A DNA stretch of 64,000 bases from Ceratodon purpureus (taxonomy: Eukaryota; Streptophyta; Bryopsida; Pseudoditrichales; Ditrichaceae): positions 36,333,918 through 36,397,917 of the forward strand of contig CM026426.1 in assembly GCA_014871385.1 (NCBI GenBank), in the 5' to 3' direction. Positions 1 through 12,758 of the stretch are shown one piece after another (position 1 is the first letter of the stretch; every line of letters begins with the position of its first letter). Below the pieces are notes generated by a model that saw only the letters and a list, made by a program, of their open reading frames with translations, was not told the DNA's origin and ran no database searches. Made by a program: the position numbers and the translations under genes.

Positions 1-144
1 AATGTCCGCAATAGTGCAGACAACATAATCTCCCCGGTTCCACTCATGCGCGAGGTCTATCATCCATGGGGAGTGGCTGTGTACCATCTGCCGTAGCAGA
101 TTCCCCAGAACCCCGTCCCTGATCACGATCTCCCAAGATGCCAT
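1..144 (-). CDS. Partial hypothetical protein, N-terminus only
   Basis: An open frame starts at an ATG (144-142) and runs without a stop for 48 codons to the window edge. The product begins MASWEIVIRDGVLGNLL. No family is recognised. It is too short to judge and could be an exon or chance; the remainder lies outside the window. Confidence 0.3.
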   Translation of the reverse strand, partial: MASWEIVIRDGVLGNLLRQMVHSHSPWMIDLAHEWNRGDYVVCTIADI

Positions 145-1179
145 GGTGCAGATGAGAGAGACGGGAAACACAATGTAGAATAACCACGAGAGGGTGCAAG
201 AGAGACATCGGGGAGGCAAGGCGTGATGAGATACTGGATGCAGACTACAGGGGACTAGAGGGAAGAAGCAATGCAAGACACCGAGAAATAGCAAGTGAGA
301 ACGACAGATGGTGTTGAAACCTGAGGAGAACTCACCTTATGTAGTGAGTCCGTGCGCTGCAGCGCTCCTCAAGCTGCACAGATTGGAGTAAGAAGTAGCC
401 TCATTGGATCCCTACAAAGCTCCATCCTATTTCTAGCATCCTGTTTTTGGGAAGTAGAAGAATCCGTCTTCCTCCACGAAGTTGTCTTTCCAAGTACTTA
501 CGGCTTCCTAAGGGACTCCACATTGATATAGAGCTGAGGACTTTAGTACAGGTGTCGCACAGACTTTTGTTATTTTGTCTGACATCAAGACATTTCATTG
601 GCAATCACCGTGTCGAAGTTCACGGTTGCAGAATTGCAACTTTTATTCTAGTTCATGTATGGTTACTTGTCGTGAATCTACTATCTTGCAGATCTGCAAT
701 TGCATGGCTCAGAATTATACACTGTGGATACTATTCGAGCTAGTATTAAAAAACCAAAATTCAATTGCTGAGTGTGACTGCGGTACTGAGCACACCGATG
801 TACTCTTTGATGAGGTAGTCCCCTCAGTGTATGCGCTGTGGATTTCTCTGATAATTCACTGCATTATCTACCATTTAATCTGTCACCAAGCACATTAAAT
901 GCAAACGCACTAATGATATGTACATCCTTTTAATTCACCGACATCCGTGGTCAAACCTCTGTACATTTCCGCTACCTGTCATTGGGATAAGCAAAACAGA
1001 ATTCATGCACAAATGTATTAATGTGTGCTTCTACCGACACACCCATAAATCAGTACAGGTCGCGATTCTGCTTCAACCGCACGATAGTCTGCACGTGCAT
1101 TGTCCTACCGCTATCAGACTGTGCACATCGAACGCTCCTTCTCCGCACACCTGGCATTGGTCACGCCCTTCAAATTAAC
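145..1179. other. No gene recognised
   Basis: Only short overlapping open frames on both strands with no conserved motif and no convincing splice pattern. I see nothing I can name here. Confidence 0.4.
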
Positions 1180-1430
1180 CCTAAACCTTAGCCGCAACAT
1201 ACCCTAATTCCACTAATGCGGCCTCCATATACCGTGTACCCTAACCCCCTAAGCCTGGATCAGATACCCGAAAAATATACCCGGATCACATACCCTGATC
1301 ACGTAACCTGACAACATTCCCGTGACCATATACCCTACTCATGTACCCTGACCTTATACCCTGAACACCATACCCGGTGCACATACCTGGATCACATACC
1401 CGGTCCACATACCTTGATCACAAAGTCGTG
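1180..1430. repeat. Degenerate minisatellite of CATACCCTGATCA-like units
   Basis: About 250 bases made of imperfect copies of a 13-20-base unit around CATACCC followed by GATCA (for example near 1,295, 1,325, 1,395 and 1,410). The left edge holds a few CCCTAA/CCCTAAA-like words, but the array is not telomeric in sequence. No coding potential. Confidence 0.6.
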
Positions 1431-2678
1431 GGTCACCACCGGGAAACGTATGTGTGACCTCGATGCTGACCTGTGACATATGTACACAGTGTCAATCCGA
1501 CGTGTCCAGTGCTATCGACGCTCTGTTCCCATCAACAGAATTCTCTTGGGGGATGTCCGAATCAGCTTGTCCGAATCGACAGAGATCTGGAACAGATTTC
1601 TCTTCCAGATTAGTTGTTTATCGCCATGTTTTTCCAGTAGTGCTCGAACTTGCTGTATGAGGGTTGTATAGCAATCAGGCTGCAAGGAGCATGCAGTGAA
1701 GGGCGGTTGTGCACATAAACTCCAAAGGCTGCAGGTAAGCTGCTGATCGACGAAGAATCCGGCGTTGGAACAATTCCGTTGAAGGAGTGTCAAGGGAAGG
1801 GAATGACGGTCGCTTATTGACTTGCCGAAAAGCTACTCTTCTGGGTGGACTGGTGTTGGAAGGAGGTCGTTGCTCATATCAGCGAGAAGCTAATGATGCC
1901 GGTTTGGTGCAAGGAAGAGTCAAAGCAGTCGGCTTAAGGTGGGAGCTGGTTCTAGATTTGGCAGTTGCAGGAGCTGCGGTGGAGAACGAACTTAGCAGTG
2001 ACGATTTTTGAATCCGGCTCGGTTGGTAACTTTGCCACTGCTGGTTGTACCGCCTTTGTGACTATTGGGAAGAATTGTGGCTGCCACAGCTTTGTTAATT
2101 TTTCTTACTTTCTTGTTTTTATATTATAATTCCCTAGCTTGTGGGATTTGTGTGAAGCTCTTGACTCTTAGATCTGAGCTAATTTTGTGTGATTTCAAAG
2201 TGTGCATGTTTGCACAAGAACCATTTAAAAAATAAATAAAAGTAAAAAAATTATTGTGGTTATTGTGAACGAACTTGCCTTGTCCTTGCTTAATTGATTG
2301 TTGCATCTGTGCTGTTATTTTTTAACTTGACTGATTTTTAGAGAATCTGGACGTTAGCTCTTGCATGTGAATTTACATTTAGATAAGACACAGAAATTCA
2401 ATAACCTTAAGCATTAAAAATTCATAATTACGACGTAAATTAAGAAAGTTAAGATAAAAAGTAATTAAGTAACTTAAACCACTTAGAGTTACTAATTAAT
2501 TAGGGTTAGTAATTATTAAGAGTTACTAAGGTATTTTAGGTTAGTAATTACTTAGGTTCAGGGTAAAGTTGATTTACTTTTTGACCCAACAAATTTATGT
2601 AGGATAAATTTTAGAATTTTTATCCATCGTAACTAATTTTTTACTATAGGACAATATGCCAGAACCGACCATTTAGAA
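1431..2678. other. No gene recognised; AT-rich second half
   Basis: Short frames on both strands (for example 1,512-1,793 minus) have no recognisable domain. From about 2,080 to 2,660 the DNA is strongly AT-rich with repeated TTAGTAATTA/AGTTACTAA words and looks noncoding. Confidence 0.4.
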
Positions 2679-3991
2679 TTGCGCTTTTTTGGTTTACATG
2701 CTCCTATTAACAGTTCTAATTATGATAGCCAAGCTACGATCGTCAACGCCCCCAAGTTAAAACAGTACCATACTACTAATCCCAACCTATTGCCCCCTTT
2801 GAGCCTAGGCGAAATCTATACAACCTTGGCGACTAAGGCCAATCAAAAACATAACTTGGACGTCCAAGATGCTAATCATCATAACCATGATGACCACCCC
2901 CAACCATCACCTTCTAATCTCCTTGAAATGAGCATTAACCTGATCCAAGTCATGTCAATGCACCATGATCACCAAGGGCAACCTAGGGACATGACTGCAT
3001 CAACTACCTCCACATCCCGCAAGGCTATTACCACCACCATCTTCGCGATGGCTACCATCTCATCCTTATTAGCTTCCGTCGCCACTAGCATACTCTCCAA
3101 GTGTCACCACTCCTCCATTCCAGCCGCCACCTTCTCCTTCGTGTTTTGAGTCGTCGTTGGTGGCGCTCGTTTTCTTGTTTTTCTCTTCCATGTCTTCTCA
3201 TTCGCACTGAGTCTCTTCCCCTCCTCTTTCACATGCGGCGCTCCAGCTCAGACACCATGGCTACCACCAACGCTAGAAAGAATATGCCTCTCCTTTACAT
3301 CCCTCATATGATTTTGGAGTGGAAGCGCAAGGCCGATACCATCTGGACCACCAGCACTCGCCTGGTCAAATATTGGACACTTATGAAGGGCGAGACGAGC
3401 CTCAGCCACTGCCATCAGTTTGTCAACAACATGCGGGAGCGTAGTGAGGATGTGCCTCACCCCTTGGGCGTCGTCAATGGCGTCTTGGTTCGATACTCTT
3501 CTCGCTACCTCTACGCCTTTTTTGGCTGTGATGGCACAGGAGTCACAAAGTGGGGCAGCAACTGCGTCTACCCTCAGCTCGACATACTTGCATTGGTACA
3601 CAACACGTCTCCAATGGAGGACGGCCGCTACAAAGTCTTCACTCTTGGGAAGGTCCTCCCTGAGCCATGGTTTTCTTACATTTGAGGTATTTTGAGCCAA
3701 GTCTTTTTAAAAAACAACTGCAGTAGTATTACAGTTGAGCAGCTTACTCTATTGTTTATGGCTGACAAAGGCAAGAAGATCAATTGGGGTTTTCTAGTCG
3801 ATGAGAATTATCGGGTGCAATTCCGTGCTCACCGTCAACGCCCCTCAATAAACGATGACGATGACCTAAATAAACGGATTAGAAAACCCTACTCTGTTGT
3901 TTCCCGTACTTCTACAATGCCATTGACGAAAGGCGTGGATTGGCAGTGCTCGAACCTCTTAGAATCAGTACTAGTGAGGGGCGGAGATTGA
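2679..3991 (+). pseudogene. Unrecognised ORF group, one in-frame TGA
   Basis: Two frames in the same phase, 3,101-3,685 and 3,692-3,991, are separated by a single TGA at 3,683-3,685, giving about 297 codons if read through. A third frame (2,679-3,149) overlaps the start in another phase and is rich in His, Ser and Thr. The second half contains ADKGKKINWGFLVDENYRV and an Asp run. No known family is recognised. An antisense frame (3,248-3,700) is of similar length, so the strand is not certain. It may be a decayed mobile-element ORF or a host gene fragment. Confidence 0.3.
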
Positions 3992-4846
3992 TGCCTCTTT
4001 GTGGCAGACAACGATGCAATGTCTTCGAAGTCCTTGGTATTGATGACATACTTGCATTTTTGTGTGAGGTGGACTGTAGAATTAGAGTTTTCTTTAGCAG
4101 AGTTGAAGGTCGTCCAACGCTGATCTTCTAGTACTTCGGTGGGGCGGCGGAAAGGGAGCATCCATGTCGGAAGGAGCACATCCGGTTGTTGGAACATGCA
4201 TTCTAGACCCCACGGTGAGAAACCCTTGGACCTCTGTGCGCTCATACCCTCGCTGTCGGTCTTGTCCATATAGTGCTCCATGTTTAGAAAACGACCGTCA
4301 ACCTGTTCTAACTCACTAACGTCGCATTCTTGTGTGGGCGTGAGGGGATTTGCAAGAGCACTTCACCCACTTGGTACACATTGCAACGTCCAAGGTTATT
4401 AACGAAGACCATTGTCTGAACGGCTTAGAATTGTAGATGGGATTGCTCAACCACTGTAATTGAGTGCAAGAGATGCAGACGCATAATCTGTTGCAAGTGT
4501 GTCGCGGCCCATGTACGCCGAGTTCGAACTCTCAAATGCAAGATTTTATCCACCGTAGCTCTGGCCCGTAAGGATCAAAAGGCATCGTACACAATCTATA
4601 CATCCCATTCTGGTACGTAATTTATTTAAAGGGCATGATTAAAGCGTGATCTGCATCTGAATTCTATATCAAAGGGGAAGGGGTGAACACACCTTGAACA
4701 GAGGGCGCTGAACACAGCAAAACGCAGCCAAAGTGTGTTGTGGGTTATACACACACTTGGGTTTTCACAATCTTGAAGTCTCCTTTCCCCATTGCTTCTT
4801 GGTTATGGAGTGAACGCTGAGAGTGGTCTAGCAATCACGGTTAGTT
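3992..4846. other. No gene recognised
   Basis: A minus-strand frame (3,889-4,281) overlaps the preceding plus-strand ORF but has no recognisable domain. The rest has only short frames. Confidence 0.35.
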
Positions 4847-5464
4847 ATGGAAATATGGGAATGCGACTTGTTAATCTTGGGCGACATGGCGCCGCAGACT
4901 ACAACAATAGTTCTGTCTAGGGTTCATAGGTCTACATTTGGAATGGGTCAGGTGCCAACGTGCGCATTTGGATTGGGTGCTTCATTGCATTGTTGCCTCG
5001 CATTCCAAGTCGTCAGGGCGGACCCCTAATTTGGCATACCTTGATTTATTTTTTGCTGAACAAGTGCTTCAAAGAGTCGTCCTAATAGCATCTCTGACAC
5101 TTGTAGGGCATCGTCTTCCCAAACAGTTCGACTTTGGAGCCGCCATCATTTAATGTGGACGGAAAGTTGCTTGTCAAGGACAGGATTTTTGTCAGAGGAG
5201 CGCCTCATCCGTGATTGCAAAGATTTCTATCCTGGATCTCGATCCCTCGAGTTCATCGTGCAAGCTTGGGCGGCCCCTCCACGGAGTGCATGCCACTCAC
5301 ATAGGCAGTGGCTCCAATCCAAAGTATTTCCGACTGCGAATTGCTTTGTAGTAGCAACAAACAGCAACATTCGAAGTGAGGTAAGTCTCGGAATCCTGTA
5401 CTCTATGCTTGGGTGCTGGGCTCGCTTCCCCAGTACTCAAACCTCGTAATCCAGGGGAGCCGCC
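4847..5464 (+). other. Short plus-strand frames upstream of the F-box-like ORF
   Basis: Three overlapping plus-strand frames (4,847-5,029, 4,938-5,153, 5,153-5,449) could be exons upstream of the F-box-like segment, but splice sites cannot be assigned with confidence and no domain is visible. Confidence 0.25.
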
Positions 5465-5862
5465 ATGGCTCATCCACGAGATATGCTTCCAGGCACTTGG
5501 TGTGTGATCATGGACTTAGACGAGCAGCGCAACCCAGTAGAGGGGCTTGACGGGACCCTCTTCATGCACCGCGTAAAGGTGGAGGAGGTAGAGCTGGAGT
5601 TGTTCTTCGGGTCTTTTCAGAGGAACTTGTGGAGGAGCACATTTGGCCACGCCTCCTGCGCAGCGACGGTGCCCTTCAGAATTTCCTCATTTTAACGTCT
5701 CTTTGTGGGGTGTGTCGTGCCTGGTTTTACTTCATTAGTCACCAAAAGGAGTGGTTGGATGGAGAGAGTGCAATGCACTGGCACAGACAGGGCACTGAGG
5801 ACGACAATTCCTCTGAGACTTCGTCGGACAGCTGGTCAGACCTAGGTTCGGGTTATGAGTAG
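5465..5862 (+). CDS. F-box-like protein fragment
   Basis: The frame ending at 5,862 contains FSEELVEEHIWPRLL followed about 15 residues later by SLCGVCRAWFYFI and EWL. This spacing of Leu/Pro-rich helix, Cys-Arg-x-Trp and Trp-Leu matches the F-box fold (consensus L..E....I...L...L.....VCR.W), which binds Skp1 in SCF ubiquitin ligases. The C-terminus is short, acidic and Ser-rich (DNSSETSSDSWSDLG) and ends at TAG-containing sequence. The upstream frame from the ATG at 5,465 is in a different phase, so either an intron or a frameshift joins them. No substrate-binding repeats follow, so it is short for an F-box protein. Assignment is by motif only. Confidence 0.4.
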
Positions 5863-7050
5863 TCATTCCTACGTTAGAGGCAAACTGTCTTCACAGTCAG
5901 TTGTAGGGGAGGGTTGTTTGCAGAGGTGTTAAGTGGACGGTTGGGGCTGCCTTATAGCGTACTCATGCGAACTGAACCTCCCGGACGGACTTTCACCGAG
6001 CTGGACTATGCTGAAGTAATCAGCAATAATTTATTGTATCGTTGAATGCCTGCAATTGCCTGCACTTGGGTGCAATCAACTTTTATAGGGCCAACGTTAA
6101 GGCCTTATATAAATTTCATCAATTGAATACAAAGTTCTCATCTCCATGGACGGTCTTTTCATGGATTTCAAGCATCGTCTTCTTGATGGGAGTGACCATC
6201 GAGCAGCACTCATTGGTCCGCTATTTTGTGCTTCATGAAACAGCAAGTACTAGAACGATGTTATTTGTTTTTTTTAATTTTTATCGGGATGTTCAAGTTG
6301 TATAGAGAGAATGAGTTTGAAATGATATGTTCCACGTCACTTGCACGCTGCACTTCCCCTGTTTTTTGCAACAAATTGTTGCGAACATTGCGTTCGCTGT
6401 CTACCTTCTACTAACATGGACTCCAATGGTTTTCTCCCTATGAGCACCCTGAGCCAAGTATGTCCCCACAACCACCACGAAATCAGCATTGGATAATATT
6501 TGTTCAAATAGCCCTTGTTAATACCTACTCAGGTTGATAGACGAATTCAAATGCAAGTTGATTTTCATCTGTGAGGCAATATCTGTATCAAGATGCATCA
6601 TGGAGGAGGTGTTCTACATCTGTCTTTGGTTTGGTCTGTTTGTTAGTTAACTCCCATAATTAAGAATAATGTCCTTTCATAGAAGTCGTATTTTCACAAT
6701 CTAAGTCTACTGGATGTCGAAAAAATCAAAGACTTAGCCAAGGCATATAGACTTGTCGTCTGAGAGTTGCCCACACGTCATAGTCAACCAGTTTGCATCT
6801 GAATGGATATGATTACTATCTAATCATCGTAATATATATGAGGTCGTGTAGGACGAAATGAGAGCATTAGTTGCAACACTTAGTCCAGTGCATGACAGTG
6901 GTTGGCCGCAGCCTGTGCTCTCCTTTACATTGTAGCCCCGTTTCGCATTCGGTTCTGCAATTTTTTTCATGAATTATGACAATCTTAATTATATTACAGC
7001 ACTGTAGTGACTGCCTTGTGTACAGTCCACACTGTCCCTAGACATAGTTC
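5863..7050. other. No gene recognised
   Basis: Noncoding-looking DNA of moderate AT content; frames at 6,042-6,305 and 6,226-6,414 have hydrophobic low-information sequence and no motif. Confidence 0.4.
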
Positions 7051-8181
7051 TTGCAATGTTGTATTGACATGTTGGAATCACCGATGCGCAGTCTGTCAAC
7101 AGTACATGCAACCATGGGGGGGGGGGGGGGGGTCATGTTCTTTACCAGGGAAATAATTTGCAGACGGCAGGAGTGGCGACTTAGACCCCAATGCAGTTTC
7201 TATACCCAAACTACCGCGGAACAATGCTACATCAAACTTCCACCACAAAACGCTGACGAGCTTTCGCAGAGCATTGGATCGCGGCCGCTAGGACCTCCAC
7301 CTCTACCTCACGCAAGCATTGACCTGTCCCTCATGGGATCAACAGGATACATTCACCCAGGCCCACAATTCGTAACTAGAAGAGCACCAAGCGCGTTGTC
7401 ACGTGATAGCTTGAGCACTCACACCGTGGGGCAGAGGGTCACCATAGGGACTCAAAGTTTGAATTCGAAGAACGTAGCCGGATCTAGTGACCTCACGGAT
7501 GGTGTGCGTTATCTTGCGTGGCTCAAAAGTGTTGCGTTTGAATCTGCTCCCTCAACTGCGACTCCCGCACCTAACAAGCAAATAGGAATCCTTACAAACA
7601 AGGCGCCCATGGCGTGCACAACAATGGACCCAGCTGGAGATAACCACAAAGATCACCTTGAACTGTGGCAGGAGTTGAAGCAAACCTGACAAAGAAAACT
7701 GCAACGCATGGCTAAGAATGCCTTCAAGACGAATATAAGAGAGTGACCTATTAAATTACCGTGCAGAGAGTCTAGGGAAATTGAAGAGGGATTTACGGTG
7801 TTCGTGCATAGAATATTTCAAGCAACACCAAGACTCTTCTTAAAGGTGGAGAGAATTTCTTTTAAGGATCACCTCCCGCAGGATGTGAAATCAACTATTG
7901 AACTTATCCGCGCGCAGTTCACCTTCACCCCTGATTTACCTAACACTGGATCTTCAGATATCAATAGAAAAAACACTGGATATGCAAAGGGAAGGGGGAA
8001 AAGCATGACCAATGCCCGAGTGAAGCGTTTCCCATCCTTGCAAAACACTGGCAGAGCATGGAGTTGGAAGAGGATAGCGGAATTGGTGAACATGAAGGGG
8101 AGGAATGGCGGCCTCCACGTGAAACCCGGAATTCCGGCGGAAATACATCGCTGTCAATTAGCGCAGATACGTGGGATGTGA
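7051..8181 (+). pseudogene. Unrecognised plus-strand ORF with two in-frame TGA stops
   Basis: The frames 7,051-7,689 and 7,798-8,181 are in the same phase and separated only by TGA at 7,687-7,689 and 7,744-7,746, together about 376 codons. The first part contains a 17-base G run that encodes a Gly run and may mark a frameshift. The second part has a basic stretch (GRGKSMTNARVKRF) and a KRIAELVNMKGRNGG segment. No family is recognised. The ORF ends about 60 bases before an LTR, so it could be the flank into which the retrotransposon inserted, or part of another element. Confidence 0.35.
7116..7132. repeat. Homopolymer run G17
   Basis: Seventeen consecutive G residues on the plus strand inside a weak ORF; likely slippage-prone and of uncertain exact length in the assembly. 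Confidence 0.8.
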
Positions 8182-8243
8182 GTTTGGCCCCTCATATGGT
8201 TGACCATGTTGCTCAATTTCTACTCTAAACCCTACATTACATT

Positions 8244-8609
8244 TGTAATAGGGCTCCAGGTGCTGTCCTTCTCTATGTAGGATTACAGAGCCCTATTACA
8301 AGTGCTGTCCTACTACAACCAAAACTCTTAACTCTCTAACCTCCAAACCCTCCATAGCTTACCTTTGAAAGCACTCTAGAGAGTGAAAGAGAGTCAGCCG
8401 TCACAGCCTCATTCCTCTCTACCCCATCCAAACCCTAGCTGCCTTCATCCATCCGTCCATTTATCATCGAAGTTGAAAGTTCATCCAACTATCAAAACTT
8501 CATCCAAAATACAGTAACTGCAAAGTGAGGTAGTAACTATTGTTTTATTACTCCCCCGAGGTTATTGTTCCTACCTCCTTTAACTTATGATGGAAAAATC
8601 CTGTTAACA
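8244..8609 (-). repeat. 3' LTR of the minus-strand gypsy element (366 bp)
   Basis: On the minus strand it begins TGTTAACAGG (8,609) and ends CCCTATTACA (8,244), the TG...CA pattern of an LTR. It is directly preceded on that strand by the purine-rich tract AAAAGGGGGATAA, the expected polypurine primer. A related copy lies at 34,191-35,268; shared words include CCCTAGC, CTTCATCCATC and AACTTCATCCAAAATACAGTA. Confidence 0.75.
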
Positions 8610-11600
8610 TTATCCCCCTTTTAGTCTGCATCTACCTTCAGATGCTCCGGTTTTTATGTGGTTAACCAAAAATTAGAAATGGGAAATAATATGGCTAGTC
8701 CAAAAAATCAAAAATGAACAAAGTCCTTGTCCTCCTACTGGTCCTACTTGCTGTTCCTAGTCACCTGTTGGCGTCACCCCTGCTGTTGTTGCAGCCAGTC
8801 CTCCTGGTGTTGAATCATATCTTTGTAGGGTTTGCCATGAGGCTCGTCCTGGTCCTCTTGCTGATGGTGTTCTAACTGGTCCTAACTCCCCAACTGGTAT
8901 TGATGATGATGGTCTTGGGCCTCTACGTGATGGTGAAAAGACTTGTACTGGTCATCCAGCAGTATCCAGGGAAGCTACTACTGCCTTGACGGTGCGGTCA
9001 ACATCCTCAAACTCATCATTGAGGAATGGTGACCCCTTCTCTTATGCGACACCCTGCTCGTCATCTGACCAATAAACATAGGTAGGGAAAGCATCGGCAA
9101 ACCTAACCAGATACCTCTTATAGCGCTCCTGGTTTATGGAGTAGGCCTTGAGTTCATCACAGACCTGTTTCTTCGAGGTGGACAAGAGATGTCTAGCTAG
9201 GCCCCTACTGGCTAAGGAAGCACTGGTCTCAGCTACCTCCAGTGGCCGTCAAAGTTGCTGGTTCTTTAGGGCCAGTGGGTCGTAATCTTGGAGTCGAGCA
9301 TTTGTCTTCAATTTGAGTTCCAACGTCTACCTGCGTCTTCCCTCAACCTCCCCTCCTTGACCTACCCACTTGGCTCGCTCCTTTCTTTGTTCCTCTGTAA
9401 ACACTCTCGGCTTACACTTGGTCTAGGCCCAGGTGGCCTTCAGTTCAGTCAGCTCCTGCCCTGCTGTTTGTAGTTGGGCCGTCAATTGTATAGTCTTCCC
9501 TTCGAGCTCTTGGTTATGTTGGGCCATTTCTTTGTATGTTGGACTCCGTCCCACTTGCCGGGATCGCAAATTTTTTATTCGCCTCGTCTCCTTGACCCAG
9601 TGGCACATCTGGTCCATCAGTCTTGCGAATTCGGTGGTCACCTCGGATTCCCTTCTTCTTGCTGCCGAGAAGACTCCCCCAAGATTCTGTAGCGATAATG
9701 CTTTAATAGGGCAGGCGGAATCAACATTCTGCCCGTCTCCCGCCTGAGTTGAAGGAAACTCTTGGCCACCTTGCGGTCCCTCGAACCCTGTCCATCGCTG
9801 CCAACCTCCACCTCCTGCTCAGTCATCTGGTCCGGCTCTGGGTCAATTTAGTCTTCCTCGTCAGGGAACCAATTCTTCAGCAAGGCATCTATAAGCTTTG
9901 TTCCCTTGATTTCTCAAGTTTGGCTGGTGTGGACTCTCATTAGCATGCGACAAAGGCTTGATAGATTAGTGTGGCCAATTGTGATCTCCTTTTTCACGGC
10001 CTGGTACATGTTCCCCAACAACTCGTTGCTGGCATAGAGGGATTTTTTCTTCACGCACATGATCTCCACCAGGGCTTGGACCCTGTCCTAATATTCTTCT
10101 GTAAATCCCTTTATCTTAGTCCCATCTGTGTTATGGTCTGCTCGGGTGAGACCAAACATCTTCATGTACCTTGTGTCTAATTCCTTGCTGGCCTTAGGGA
10201 TCGCTGCTGTCATGTTTCCTTCGATCCCTAATGCTAGCTAGATAATCGAGGCTATGATCTCTATGGGTATCCCTCTTACTGTAGCTCGGATTGGCATGGT
10301 ATACTTGATTTTCTCCCCCTTGACATACTCAAACCCTTCCACAAAGTTTGAGACCAACTCTGCTCTCGGCACTGGCCACGTATACTCATAAAAAGCCCCT
10401 AAGCTCACCTTTTATGCCTAGGCGTCGTCCTTCAGATCTCTCCACCTCTTCTAGTGTTCCAGAAGGATAAATGTGAGCTCAATGGTCCTCCTTTTCTTCC
10501 TTGCAATGGTGACTCTCTTCGGTGCTCTGGCCAGGGTCTTTGTCTGCTTTTGTCTGGTCTCTGTACCTGTCCTCTGCCACTCTATTTCCTCCTCTGGTCC
10601 CTTCCCCTGGTCCTCCTCTAAAGCTCCCTGTGTCGGTTGTCGCGGTGGTCTTTTTTCACCCTGCACTTTGATTTCCTCCTTCTCTCCCATTGCCCCTAAT
10701 CTCTTCATGTACTCGTGCAATGTTCCCTTTCCTAATCTTCTAGTCTGCGGTGTTGCTTCCCTTTTATCTCTCTATCCGACTGCTCCACCTACTACCATTT
10801 TTTTTTTCTGCTACTCTAACTCCTTCTATCGGTTTCTCTACCTCCCTTTCGACTATTTTCTCTGTTGCCCAGTCCCTGAATGTCAGTGGTGGTTCCTGAG
10901 CTTCCCCCTCTACATATACCCTAATTTCTACTTCTCCTTCCCCATTTCCTCTATCCGAAGCCCCTACTAGTCCTCACTGCTCTAACTTCCCCCTATTTGG
11001 GCTGTAACCCTCATGGTCTACCTCGTATTCCAGCTGAAAAGCCTCCCAGAACTCAGCGGTGCTCGAGAATACCTGAGCAGGCTGCTGGTGTTGTTGCGAT
11101 CCGCTTATCCATCGCAGTTGGTCTCCTGCTACGAGCTGAGCCCCCCTTCCTCCTCAGTCTGGCTCGACTGTTCTCCTTTGACGTTGATGCTAAACTTCGC
11201 TCCTTTTGTATATTGCCCCTCCCTGGTTGTCTTCTTTCTTCTGACCTCTTTGCTGCTTGCTACCGCAATCCCCTTGCTTCCCACTAACTCCCTTGCCGCT
11301 GCGGCGTAGGGTTTTGCCGATGATTGAAACTCTCCTTCCGAGCTGCTGCCTCTGTTCTTTGTCAAGTTGTTTCCAATGTTCCTCTTCAACAAGCCGCTGC
11401 TGCTCCTCATGCACCAGTCGATGTTTCGCTTCTGCGGTCAGTCGCCTATGCTCCTCTTCGATATGCCATCGTTGATCCTTTTCGAATAGCCGCTGCTTCT
11501 TCTCTTCTATCCACCGCTGTTGCTGCCCTTCGAAGTGCGCCTCTGCTACTATTGATCAATGATATCTTTGTTCCTCCCGGTGTCCAAGTTGCCGCCCTGT

Positions 11601-11770
11601 TGATGGTCATCTTCCTCCCTCTGCTTTGTTGTTTTCACTCGCTACACACCGCCCTCTCCTCTCGTGATGACTCTTTGCCCTTACTTCTGTCCTCTCACAC
11701 TCCTTCACGATTTCTTCTCTGCATAACTCATTGTTGGCTCTATTCTCCTGGCAGCTCCAAAATATGAGGT
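8610..11770 (-). pseudogene. Extra ORF downstream of gypsy integrase, broken
   Basis: Between integrase and the 3' LTR the minus strand holds about 3 kb of coding-like sequence in shifting frames. Recognisable pieces are a Lys/Glu-rich basic segment (about 10,720-10,450), a region with YVKGEKIKYTMPIRATVRG and LDTRYMKMFGLTRADHN (about 10,380-10,110), and a coiled-coil-like segment QHNQELEGKTIQLTAQLQ (about 9,560). Plant gypsy elements often carry such an additional ORF; its function is unknown. Stops and frameshifts are many. The plus-strand frames here (for example 10,473-10,970 and 11,324-11,767) are antisense shadows. Confidence 0.5.
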
Positions 11771-12758
11771 CGGCACTTCTTCCTTGCTGAGGTCTAAATC
11801 TGCAATCCTGGCTGCCAACACTTAGGTTGATGTATGATTGATTTCAGATTTGGTTTTCTTGGTCGGTACAATGTACTCTGTTGGCATTAATGGATGCAAT
11901 CCATAGACCTGTTGAAATGGTGTGTAACTTGTGGTGACTGTATGGGAGGTTTGGTACGATAGCAGTACCGTATGCAGGTGCTCATCCCAATCTGTTTACC
12001 TGTCGTTGACCAACTTGCTGAGCAGATGGCCAATCACCTTGTCGGTTGATTCTGCCTGACTATTACTTTAAGGAAAATAGGTTGTTGATGTGCGGTGTTG
12101 TAGTAAAAAATGCTCCACGAGGTGTACTATAGCTTCATTAATAAAATGAGAACCCTGGTCACTTATCTGTGTCAATGGACACCCGTACCTAGTGAGGATC
12201 TGCTCATAGAGAAACTTAGCAGTGACTGCTATTGAATTAGTTCAAAACGTCCTTGCTTCCATTCACTTGGATGCATAATCAATAGCCACCAGTATGTATG
12301 TGTTCATCGTTTTTGATGCCATTGGTTTAATTGGCCCAATAAAATTCAAGCCCCATTTCATGAATGGTTCAGCTAGAATACTGGTCACCAAGGTCGCTAG
12401 ACCAGTTTTGGCCATACCTCCCACTTGCTGAGACCTGTCACACGCCTTAGAGTATTCCAAAACATCCCGATGTATTGCTAGCCACCAGTATCCGGCGTCC
12501 AAAATTTTCCTAGTGGTAATACCTTACGAATAATGACCTCCCGCTACTCCATTATGCATCTCCTTCATCACTGTCTCTACCTGAACTAGGTCCAGTACCC
12601 TCTTGAGCACTAGATCATGTCCCTTCTTATGCAGGATTCCGTGAACCAGTGTATAGGGCAGTGACTTCAGAATTAATTTCCGCTGATCCTCCTTGGACAA
12701 ATCCTGTCGTGCAACACCAGATTTTAGGTAAGTACGAACATCATCGAACATCATCGAA
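11771..12758 (-). pseudogene. gypsy integrase, broken
   Basis: From 12,758 down the minus strand encodes the zinc-binding N-domain remnant (HNGVAGGHYS, then a stop, then GITTRKILDAGYWW) and the DDE core: MKWGLNFIGPI and YILVAIDYASKWMEA around the first Asp, and ISDQGSHFINEAIVHLVEH around the second. YFP-stop-SNSQAE corresponds to the usual YPQ-NGQAE block with the Gln codon as TAA. The C-terminal part reads WDEHL, LLSYQTSHT, TPFQQVYG. At least six in-frame stops are present. It would insert retroelement DNA; this copy is inactive. Confidence 0.8.

Noticed and set aside
1180-1260. True telomere
   Set aside because: Only a few CCCTAA-like words, rapidly giving way to a different degenerate unit, in the middle of continuing sequence.
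3248-3700. Minus-strand ORF of 150 codons
   Set aside because: Overlaps a plus-strand frame that extends further in the same phase on both sides; no domain on either strand, so not listed separately.
9288-11767. Plus-strand ORFs as genes
   Set aside because: They are antisense to the minus-strand extra ORF of the gypsy element, which has the recognisable peptide features.
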